Source of the DNA: Phycisphaerae bacterium
GTDB lineage: Bacteria > Planctomycetota > Phycisphaerae > UBA1845 > Fen-1342
Length of the DNA: 15,840 nucleotides
Direction: 5' to 3'
Assembly: GCA_022842805.1 (NCBI GenBank)
Contig: JALHOX010000039.1
Span: 1,176 to 17,015 of the forward strand
Below, in pieces: positions 1-6,163 of the stretch. Position numbers and translations under genes: made by a program. The notes beneath the pieces were generated by a model. That model saw only the letters and a program-made list of their open reading frames with translations. It did not search any database and had not been told where the DNA came from. Within the stretch, counting starts at the first letter, position 1. Each line of letters starts with the position of its first letter.

Positions 1-205
1 AATTGAGAATCGCTTGCTCCAAGGCGAGGTCGACGTCGCGCACGGCGCGGCGACGACAGGCATCGGAGCAGTATTTGACCTGATCCCAGTTGCGAGCCCA
101 CTTGGCGCGCCAGGCCATCAGCCGCCCGCAGGAGACGCAGATCTTCTCCGCGGGCGACGCCTCGGGATGGGTTGACGGGCGGGGGCGGCCGCGTGCGCGG
201 CTCAT
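1..205 (-). CDS. DUF2256 zinc-ribbon-like protein, probably DUF2256-DUF3253 (partial, runs off left edge)
   Basis: The reading frame opens at an ATG at 205 and stays open to base 1, giving 68 residues of an unfinished protein. Four cysteines are arranged as C23-x2-C26 and C46-x3-C50. Between them lie the motifs CGRLMAWRAKWARNWDQVKYC and CxxxCRRR, which I recognise as the DUF2256 signature, probably a small zinc-binding knuckle. The last visible residues, DVDLALEQAIL, match the way DUF3253 begins, so the complete gene probably encodes the common DUF2256-DUF3253 fusion. Its function is not known. The ATG overlaps the TGA of the upstream membrane-protein gene (ATGA), so the two are probably translated in a coupled way. 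The domain call is fairly secure from the motif; the DUF3253 part is inference from a few residues. Confidence 0.8.
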   Translation of the reverse strand, partial: MSRARGRPRPSTHPEASPAEKICVSCGRLMAWRAKWARNWDQVKYCSDACRRRAVRDVDLALEQAILN

Positions 206-708
206 CCGGCCGCGAGCGGGGCGACGGTCATGGGGTGCAACTGCGGGAAGTAGCGCATGTACGTCGCGATGGCGATGATGAGCACCAGCACGACTGCCAT
301 GAAGCTGAGACGGCCGCCGGCTGCGGCGCGATAGCGGTCGCCCTTTTCGCCGGGGAGCAGCAACACGGTGGCGCTATGGAAGATCACCAGTGCGAGCAGC
401 AGCTTTGCGCCGAAGAGGCCGTGATAGACCGCCTTGGCGGGGTGCTCGCGATACGCCGGGATTTGAAACATCAGGAAATTCACCAGGCCGGTGATGAGCA
501 GCAGGGTCATGAAGGTGAATGCGAACGGGCGCCAGCGGTCGGCGACGCGCGGCGCGATGGCGCGGCGGGCGGCGTCGTCGAGCGTCGATACCACGGGGTG
601 CAGCGCGAAGAATTGGAGCAGGATGGCGCCGCCGGTGCCGATGGCGGAGAGGATGTGCAGGAAGCGGATCGCGAGTTGCAGGGCGTCGCGGGCGTCGATT
701 TCGGGCAT
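202..708 (-). CDS. Four-helix integral membrane protein with conserved-looking histidines
   Basis: This 168-residue protein has about four hydrophobic segments, near residues 13-35, 62-82, 97-118 and 134-152, so it should sit in the cytoplasmic membrane. Histidines lie in or at the edge of helix 1 (H18, in RFLHIL) and at both ends of helix 3 (H96 and H111). This resembles small heme- or copper-associated membrane proteins of the CopD type, but I cannot assign a family with confidence. I chose the ATG at 708 because AGGA lies six bases upstream on the minus strand (715-718). A GTG at 756 in the same frame would add 16 polar residues and has no evident ribosome binding site. The stop overlaps the start of the downstream DUF2256 gene. 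It is divergent from pdxJ. Confidence 0.75.
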   Translation of the reverse strand: MPEIDARDALQLAIRFLHILSAIGTGGAILLQFFALHPVVSTLDDAARRAIAPRVADRWRPFAFTFMTLLLITGLVNFLMFQIPAYREHPAKAVYHGLFGAKLLLALVIFHSATVLLLPGEKGDRYRAAAGGRLSFMAVVLVLIIAIATYMRYFPQLHPMTVAPLAAG

Positions 709-860
709 CGTCAGTCCTGCCTTTTCAACAATCGTCGTGTCTGCCGGGGTCTGCACGGCTCACAGGGCCGTGGCACAAGTCGAGCTTTGGAGGTCGATCC
801 GAATCATAGCGGTGCGCGGCGTTTCCCTGCGGCGGGGCGTATCGATACGATTCCGCCAGC
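709..860. promoter_or_regulatory. Divergent intergenic region between membrane-protein gene and pdxJ
   Basis: These 152 bases must carry the promoters for both divergent genes. On the minus strand a TATGAT hexamer (803-808) resembles a -10 box, but I see no good -35 at the right distance. No convincing sigma-70 promoter is visible for pdxJ. The clearest element is the palindrome at 838-849, listed separately. Confidence 0.35.
838..849. promoter_or_regulatory. 12-bp perfect palindrome CGTATCGATACG upstream of pdxJ
   Basis: CGTATCGATACG is exactly its own reverse complement and ends 11 bases before the pdxJ ATG. Its position suits an operator for a dimeric repressor or a small structure over the ribosome-binding region. 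It is less GC-rich than its surroundings. No regulator is identified, so the role is inference. Confidence 0.35.
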
Positions 861-1604
861 ATGATTCGACTCAGCGTCAATATTGATCACGTCGCCACGA
901 TTCGCCAGGCACGTCGCACCGATGAACCCGATCCGGTCTGGGCGGCGGTCGAGGCCGAGCTGGCGGGGGCCGACGGAATCACGTTTCACCTGCGGGAAGA
1001 CCGGCGGCACATCAACGATCGCGACGCGGAGCTGTTGCGCCGCACCGTGCAATCGCCGTTGAACATGGAAATGTCGATTGCGCCGGAGATCGTGAAGATC
1101 GCCGCGAAGCTGGCGCCGCCGATCGTGACGCTCGTGCCCGAGCGGCGCGAGGAGTTGACGACGGAGGGCGGGCTCGACGTGGTCAAGCTGCGGGCCAAGT
1201 TGAAGCCGATCGTGAAAAAGCTGAGAGACGCCGGGTGTGCGACATCGGCATTCATCGAGCCGCGTGCGGAGCAGATCGCGGCGTCGGCGGAGTGCGGCTT
1301 TGCGACGGTCGAGCTATGGACCGGCGGATATGCGCACGCCAAAGGTCCCGCCAAGCAACTGGCCGCGTTGCAGGCGCTGGCGCAGGGCATCGAGGCCGGC
1401 TGGCAACACGGGTTGACGGTGCGCGGCGGCCACGGGCTCACCTACCGCAACGTGCGAGATCTGGCTTCGCTCGGCGGATTTGAAGAATTGAACATCGGGC
1501 ACAGCATCGTCTCTCGGGCAGTGATTGTCGGCATGCGCGAGGCGGTTCGGGAGATGAAGCGGCTGATTGATTCGGCGGACGCCGTGATGGATTCGGACGG
1601 GTGA
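861..1604 (+). CDS. pdxJ: Pyridoxine 5'-phosphate synthase PdxJ
   Basis: PdxJ joins 1-deoxy-D-xylulose 5-phosphate and 3-amino-2-oxopropyl phosphate into pyridoxine 5'-phosphate, the ring-forming step of the DXP-dependent vitamin B6 pathway, in the cytoplasm. The 247-residue protein has the family's usual length and all its landmark motifs: NIDHVATIRQAR at 7-18, FHLREDRRHI at 42-51 with H43, NMEM with E70, LVPERREELTTEGG, GGHGLTYRN with H191, and the phosphate-binding stretch ELNIGHSIVSRAV near 209-220. H43, E70 and H191 correspond to the catalytic His, Glu and His of the E. coli enzyme. The ATG at 861 gives the standard N-terminus (MIRLSVNIDH); no strong Shine-Dalgarno precedes it. It is first in a plus-strand run with lpxA (92-base gap) and the glycerate kinase. 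The identification is secure. Confidence 0.97.
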   Translation: MIRLSVNIDHVATIRQARRTDEPDPVWAAVEAELAGADGITFHLREDRRHINDRDAELLRRTVQSPLNMEMSIAPEIVKIAAKLAPPIVTLVPERREELTTEGGLDVVKLRAKLKPIVKKLRDAGCATSAFIEPRAEQIAASAECGFATVELWTGGYAHAKGPAKQLAALQALAQGIEAGWQHGLTVRGGHGLTYRNVRDLASLGGFEELNIGHSIVSRAVIVGMREAVREMKRLIDSADAVMDSDG

Positions 1605-1696
1605 TCGGCGGCGTGTGAGAGTGTGGGCGGCGCATTCGCGAGCGTTTCGCGCGTTGAAGGTGATTCAGAGCTTCAGATCGAGGTTGACCGGTACTC

Positions 1697-2506
1697 ATGC
1701 CGATTCATGCCACGGCCCAGATCGATCGCGGCGCGGAGATTGACCCCGCGGCGGAGATCGGTCCATTTTGTATCGTTGAGCCGCACGTGCGAATCGCCGC
1801 GGGCGTTCGGCTGCGGGCGAATGTGTACGTCTGTCGCGGGACCACGATCGGGGCGAACACGGTGGTCCATCCGAACGCCGTTCTGGGCGACGCGCCTCAG
1901 GATGTCTCCTATCGCGACGCGCTGTCCTATACGGACATCGGCGAGAGCTGTCTGATCCGCGAGAATGTGACCATTCATCGCGGCACGGAGGCCGAGAGCA
2001 GGACCGTGATCGGCGACCGCTGTTTTCTGATGACCGGTTCGCACGTTGCTCACAACTGTCAGCTGGGTGATGACGTGCGCGTGGCCTCGAACGCGGTGTT
2101 TGCCGGCCGCGTTTCGGTCGGTCGGGGCACGTTCATCGGCGGGCTGGCGGCGGTTCATCAGTTTTGTCGCATCGGCGAAATGGTGATGCTGGGCGGATTG
2201 AGCCGCGTGACGATGGACATTCCGCCATTCATGACATTTGTCGGCCACGGCATGATCGGGCCGAATACGATCGGTCTGCGGCGTGCGGGGCTGTCGAGCG
2301 AAGAGCGGATGGAGATCCGCGCGGCCTATCGCAGGCTGTTTCGATCCGGCCGGCCGCTGCGGACGGCGCTGCCCGAGGTGATCGCCTCGGTGAAGACCGC
2401 GCCGGGACGTCGGCTGATCGAATTTTTGCAATCACCCTCGAAGCGGGGCTTTCACGCGGCGTCGAACCGCAACTCCGCAGATGAGTCCGAGCGCGACGGC
2501 GAGTAA
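1697..2506 (+). CDS. lpxA: Acyl-ACP--UDP-N-acetylglucosamine O-acyltransferase LpxA
   Basis: LpxA moves a 3-hydroxyacyl chain from acyl carrier protein to the 3-hydroxyl of UDP-GlcNAc, the first step of lipid A synthesis, in the cytoplasm. The 269-residue protein (E. coli about 262) begins with imperfect hexapeptide repeats (I-G-x-x-x-x) from residue 6 to about 190, which form the left-handed beta helix. Family motifs are RENVTIHRGT at 88-97 and HVAHNCQLG at 116-124, with H119 matching the catalytic H125 of E. coli. The C-terminal helical part begins near GLRRAGLSSEER (193-204). The usual QGN motif after the helix appears as VGH (182-184), a small deviation. The gene lacks its common lpxD/fabZ/lpxB neighbours. 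Its last 26 bases overlap the long version of the next gene. It shows that the host makes, or descends from makers of, lipid A. Confidence 0.93.
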   Translation: MPIHATAQIDRGAEIDPAAEIGPFCIVEPHVRIAAGVRLRANVYVCRGTTIGANTVVHPNAVLGDAPQDVSYRDALSYTDIGESCLIRENVTIHRGTEAESRTVIGDRCFLMTGSHVAHNCQLGDDVRVASNAVFAGRVSVGRGTFIGGLAAVHQFCRIGEMVMLGGLSRVTMDIPPFMTFVGHGMIGPNTIGLRRAGLSSEERMEIRAAYRRLFRSGRPLRTALPEVIASVKTAPGRRLIEFLQSPSKRGFHAASNRNSADESERDGE

Positions 2507-3683
2507 GACCGTGCGAATTCTGGTAGCTCCTGACAAATTCAAGCATGCGCTGAGCTCTCGCCAGGCGGCCCGCGCCATCGCCGACGGCATTCGAGACGCC
2601 GACCCGACCATCGACGTGGACCTGTGTCCGATGGCCGATGGCGGAGAGGGGACGGGCGAACTTCTGGCGGCGGCGCTGCACGCGATGCCGCAATCGCGGA
2701 TGGTGCGCGACCCTCTGGCTCGGTCACGGCGGGCGCAATGGTGGTGGTCGCCGACGCGTCGGCTCGCGATCGTCGAACTGGCGCAGGCCGCAGGTCACGC
2801 GCTGTTGACGCCGGATGAATATGCCCCGTTCAACGCTTCGACGTACGGCGTTGGTGAGTTGATCGTGGCGGCGCGTGAGGCCGGGGCGCACGAGTTGTTT
2901 GTGGCGTTGGGAGGTTCGGCGACGGTCGACGGCGGCGCCGGGCTGTTGCAGGCTCTGGGCTGGCGGCTGTTTGACGTGACGGGGCGCGAGATGCCGGTCG
3001 GCGTGGGGGGCGGCGCGTTGGCGCGGATCGCGCAGGTGCTTCCGGCGGGCGACGCATCACCGATGCGTGTGACGGCGCTGGTCGACGTGCAAAATCCACT
3101 TACGGGTCCGCACGGCGCGGCGCGGGTATTTGGTCCGCAGAAAGGCGCTTCGCCCACCGAGGCGCTGGAGCTTGACGACGGGCTGCGAAACTTCTGCGAA
3201 GTCTTGCAGAAGACGAAGCCGCGGCACGATTTGAACCCGGCGACGTCCGGGTTTGGCGCCGCGGGCGGCGTGGCGGTGGCCCTGCGAGCGGCATTTGACG
3301 CGCCGATTCGCTCGGGTTTTGAGACGCTGGCGACGCACGTGGGACTGGACGATCGGCTGGCGGCGTGCGACATCTGCCTGACCGGCGAGGGGCGGCTCGA
3401 TGCGCAGACGGCGGGCGGCAAGGTGGTTTCGGGGGTTGCTCGACGGGCGAAGACGGATCGTCGTCCGGTCGTGGCGTTCGTGGGCCGGCTGGACCGCGCG
3501 GATGCGCCGGTGGGGGAAGACTGGCTGGGCAAGTTTGGGCTGCGCGACTGCGTGGAGATCACGCCGCCCGGCTACGACCTGAAGTCGGCGCTTGCCGACA
3601 CCGAGATGAACCTTCGCATTGCGGTGGGGCGGTGGATTTCGCAAGAATTGCGGAGCAATTCGCGGAGCGATCCTCCAATATAG
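2481..3683 (+). CDS. Glycerate kinase (GlxK/GarK-type glycerate 2-kinase)
   Basis: The enzyme phosphorylates D-glycerate with ATP; this family normally gives 2-phosphoglycerate, feeding photorespiration-like or glyoxylate-derived carbon into glycolysis. The 400-residue protein is close to the family's typical 370-390. Motifs in order are APDKFKHALSS (16-26), PMADGGEGTGELL (50-62), GGSATVDGGAGLLQALG (144-160), RVFGPQKGASP, FGAAGGVA and TGEGRLDAQTAGGKV (301-315). The ATG at 2481 overlaps lpxA by 26 bases. A GTG at 2511, four bases after the lpxA stop, would start the protein at VRILVAPDKFK, where most homologues begin; neither site has a good Shine-Dalgarno. Either way the gene should be translationally coupled to lpxA. 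I cannot choose between glxK and garK, so I give no symbol. Confidence 0.93.
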   Translation: MSPSATASKTVRILVAPDKFKHALSSRQAARAIADGIRDADPTIDVDLCPMADGGEGTGELLAAALHAMPQSRMVRDPLARSRRAQWWWSPTRRLAIVELAQAAGHALLTPDEYAPFNASTYGVGELIVAAREAGAHELFVALGGSATVDGGAGLLQALGWRLFDVTGREMPVGVGGGALARIAQVLPAGDASPMRVTALVDVQNPLTGPHGAARVFGPQKGASPTEALELDDGLRNFCEVLQKTKPRHDLNPATSGFGAAGGVAVALRAAFDAPIRSGFETLATHVGLDDRLAACDICLTGEGRLDAQTAGGKVVSGVARRAKTDRRPVVAFVGRLDRADAPVGEDWLGKFGLRDCVEITPPGYDLKSALADTEMNLRIAVGRWISQELRSNSRSDPPI

Positions 3684-3851
3684 GCGCAATACAATCCCGC
3701 CATGGGACTCTGCTGCTAAAGCCGTTTCGCCGCGGCTCGGCCGCGCCGAGGCGTTTTGGCGGATAACGGGAACGCTGCCGAGCCGAATAGGCTCGGACAG
3801 ACCGAAGGGCTGCGACCGCATGGTCGGCGCGGCTCTGATCGAACCCAGGAA
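3684..3851 (+). promoter_or_regulatory. Structured leader region upstream of resB with three hairpins
   Basis: This 168-base gap lies between the glycerate kinase and the cytochrome c maturation genes. It holds three perfect hairpins: 3736-3750 (six pairs), 3778-3796 (CCGAGCC gaata GGCTCGG, seven pairs) and 3813-3826 (CGACC gcat GGTCG, five pairs). The first two share GCCGAG/CTCGG arms, so alternative pairings are possible. A TACAAT hexamer at 3690-3695 could be a -10 box but lacks a matching -35. I see no gene in it. Confidence 0.4.
3736..3757 (+). terminator. Possible weak intrinsic terminator after glycerate kinase
   Basis: CTCGGC (3736-3741) and GCCGAG (3745-3750) form a perfect six-pair stem with a three-base loop, followed by GCGTTTT. 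The stem is short and the T-run has only four bases, so termination would be weak. It could instead be part of a structured resB leader. Confidence 0.3.
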
Positions 3852-6161
3852 ATGAGGCTTGCGCCCGTGCGTCAACACCCGCTCCTGCGAATCTTCTCCA
3901 GCGTCAAGCTCGGCCTGTTGTGGCTGGCGCTGATCCTCATCTATGCCTCGGTCGCCTCGGCCTACGCCCCGATTCGCGGCGTGCTCGAACTCTCCGAGAT
4001 GCAGATTTTTCAGCACTGGTTGTTCGTGCTGCTGGTGGCTTTGTTCATCGTCACGCTGGTCGTCACCACCTGGACCCGCATCCGCTGGAACATCACCAAC
4101 GCGGGCGTGCTCACGGTTCACGCGGGGCTGATCCTGCTGGTGGGCGGGTCGGCGTTTTACTTCGGGAAGAAGGTCGAAGGCGATCTGCAGCTCTTTTCGC
4201 CAAAGGTCGAAATCCTTGCCGTTGGGCCGCGCGGCGGCGAACAGGTGGTCGGCAAGATGTTGGCCGAAAAGGGCAGCCGCTGGAGCCAGATCATGCCCGC
4301 TTTCGGCGGGGCTGTGGAATTGCGCGTGGCCGAGGCCAAGGAAGACGGGCTCGACGCAACCGCTGAAGTGATCGTTGAGGCCAGGTTGGGCGATGCGGTG
4401 CGGGCGGTGGTGCTCTCGAAAAACTCGCCGGTCGAGTCGCTCGGGCAGCAGCTCAAGGTTCGCTTCGTGCCGGCAACGCGGGTCGATCGCTTCTACGACG
4501 CGGAGACGGCGGCGCTCTTTGTGCGCCGCGCCGGAGCCACCGCGCCGGAGCAGGTGGCCGCGCTGCATGAGCTGCCGCGCTCGCGAAAGCGCTATATGGC
4601 GGGCGGTCCGACGATTCATGATCTGGATGGTCGAGAAGCAGCATCGAATCGCGTCGAGCCGCGGTTGCCTGTTTTGGGGCTGTGGACCGGCTGGTTTGAG
4701 CCGTGGCGCATGCCGATCGACGTGAAGTCAGACAAGCTTCCCTTTGACGTGCGGATCGACGGCTATCTGCCGTATGTCGAGCCGCAGGTCGAATTGGTTC
4801 TCAGCCCGGTCGAAGAGTCGAACACGTTTAGTGCGGCCGGTCCGGCGCTGCGTTTTCGCGTGAGCGATGGGGCGCGGACGCTGGCGAACGAAACGATCGC
4901 GGCGGCCGACGCTCGGCGTGCGGTGTCGGAGACGCGTTTCCCGTTTGAGATTGTCGCCGTCGCTTCGGAGGCGGAGCGCGTCGAGCGTTTGCGGCCGTTT
5001 GCGGGCACGCACGAACTGACCGTGACGCTGAAGGATCCGCCCTTCTCGCGCAGTTTCAACATCAGCCCGGGGCTGACGATCAACATTCCGAACACGAGCT
5101 ACGACCTCAAGATCGAGTCGATCGACCCGGCCTGGCCGATGATCACGCCGCCGTATGAGGGCGCGGTGACGCCCGTGGCGCGGGTGCAGGTGAAGAACGG
5201 GCAGCGCGAGTTCAACCGCACCGTGTTGCAGCGCTTCCCGCAGCTTTCGCAGGACATCGACGACAAGGGCGTGCGCCATCGCGAGCCGCTCGATGCGAAC
5301 ATCGAACTCAAGTATCGCACGATCGAAAATGGCTGGGCCTACTTTCTGGTGGAGAAGGACAAGCCGCTGACGCTGGCGATGTTCAGCCCCAGCGGCGAAC
5401 TGTCGGAGCAGACGATTGAAGTGGGCAAGCCGACCGCGATGCGCGTTGCCGACGGCAACGTGACGCTGACGGTGAATGAGTTTTTGCCGCGCGCGGTGAT
5501 GATTCAGCAGCCGATCGTGACGCCCGCCGACCGGCAGCGGCCGGGGCTGCGGCGCGGCCCCTCGGCGATTCGCGTGCAGGTTCGCGGTCGCGGCGAATTC
5601 GCGAACTGGAGCGAGACCTACTGGACCTATCACGCCGACTATCCGACGCAGGAGTCGCTGCCGATCCGCGTCACCTACCCCGGCGACGGCAAGCCGTATG
5701 AGTTGATTTATTCGCGTGCGGAGCACTCGCTCGGCGCGACGATCGCCGGGGAGAAGCTCGAAGTCGAGTTTCAGCCGGGGCAATTCCGCGAGAACCGCTG
5801 GAAGAGCCTGTATCGATTTGCGGCTGCGAACGGCAACATTCGGCGCGGCAGCGTCGAGACCAACCGGACCGACGTCGTCGCCGGGTGGACGCTCTTTCAG
5901 AGCGGCGCGCCGACTAAGGATCACTGGGAATACACCATCCTCGGCGTCGGCAATCGCGAGGGGATGTGGCCGATGATTCTCGGCAGCATCCTCATTCCGC
6001 TGGGCTCGCTCTACGCGTTTTATGTGAAGCCGTGGCTGATCCGTCGTCGAAAGGCGGCGGCGCTGGCGGCGGCGGCGGGCCGCGTTTCTGCGACCGGTGC
6101 TTCGGGCGACGGCCTTGCGGCGAGCCGCAGTGTGGATCGTGAATTGACGGAGGTGCGCTGA
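3852..6161 (+). CDS. resB: Cytochrome c biogenesis protein ResB (Ccs1-like)
   Basis: ResB pairs with CcsA in System II to move heme across the membrane and attach it to CxxCH motifs of apocytochromes c. With this start the protein has 769 residues. Three N-terminal helices lie near 17-38, 55-74 and 83-105, the third carrying H90 (TVHAGLILLVGG), a position typical of ResB. A large extracytoplasmic region of about 600 residues follows, then a last helix near 706-727 and the basic stop KPWLIRRRK. This three-plus-one topology is the ResB pattern, though the soluble domain is larger than usual. The open frame reaches back to 3756, but those 32 residues are not hydrophobic and look non-coding. ATG 3852 (CCAGGAA just before) or GTG 3867 (GAGG nine bases upstream) are better starts. 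The TGA overlaps the ccsA ATG. Confidence 0.85.
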   Translation: MRLAPVRQHPLLRIFSSVKLGLLWLALILIYASVASAYAPIRGVLELSEMQIFQHWLFVLLVALFIVTLVVTTWTRIRWNITNAGVLTVHAGLILLVGGSAFYFGKKVEGDLQLFSPKVEILAVGPRGGEQVVGKMLAEKGSRWSQIMPAFGGAVELRVAEAKEDGLDATAEVIVEARLGDAVRAVVLSKNSPVESLGQQLKVRFVPATRVDRFYDAETAALFVRRAGATAPEQVAALHELPRSRKRYMAGGPTIHDLDGREAASNRVEPRLPVLGLWTGWFEPWRMPIDVKSDKLPFDVRIDGYLPYVEPQVELVLSPVEESNTFSAAGPALRFRVSDGARTLANETIAAADARRAVSETRFPFEIVAVASEAERVERLRPFAGTHELTVTLKDPPFSRSFNISPGLTINIPNTSYDLKIESIDPAWPMITPPYEGAVTPVARVQVKNGQREFNRTVLQRFPQLSQDIDDKGVRHREPLDANIELKYRTIENGWAYFLVEKDKPLTLAMFSPSGELSEQTIEVGKPTAMRVADGNVTLTVNEFLPRAVMIQQPIVTPADRQRPGLRRGPSAIRVQVRGRGEFANWSETYWTYHADYPTQESLPIRVTYPGDGKPYELIYSRAEHSLGATIAGEKLEVEFQPGQFRENRWKSLYRFAAANGNIRRGSVETNRTDVVAGWTLFQSGAPTKDHWEYTILGVGNREGMWPMILGSILIPLGSLYAFYVKPWLIRRRKAAALAAAAGRVSATGASGDGLAASRSVDRELTEVR

Positions 6162-6163
6162 TG
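6149..6163 (+). promoter_or_regulatory. Strong Shine-Dalgarno and TGATG overlap at the resB-ccsA junction
   Basis: GGAGG at 6149-6153 lies seven bases before the ccsA ATG at 6161, inside the end of resB, and TGA and ATG share one base. This fixes the ccsA start and indicates balanced expression of the two subunits. Confidence 0.8.

Noticed and set aside
1637..1651. Small hairpin CGCGA/TCGCG between pdxJ and lpxA as a terminator.
   Set aside because: Five pairs and no T-run; likely chance in a GC-rich gap.
3756..3851. N-terminal extension of ResB by 32 residues.
   Set aside because: The stretch contains the leader hairpins, encodes a polar sequence unlike ResB N-termini, and two better starts follow at 3852 and 3867.
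3057..4619. A 520-codon minus-strand frame spanning the glycerate kinase end, the leader and the resB start.
   Set aside because: Long open antisense frames are expected in GC-rich DNA with strong third-position GC; the product is Arg/His/Gln-rich and resembles no protein, and the plus strand is well explained.
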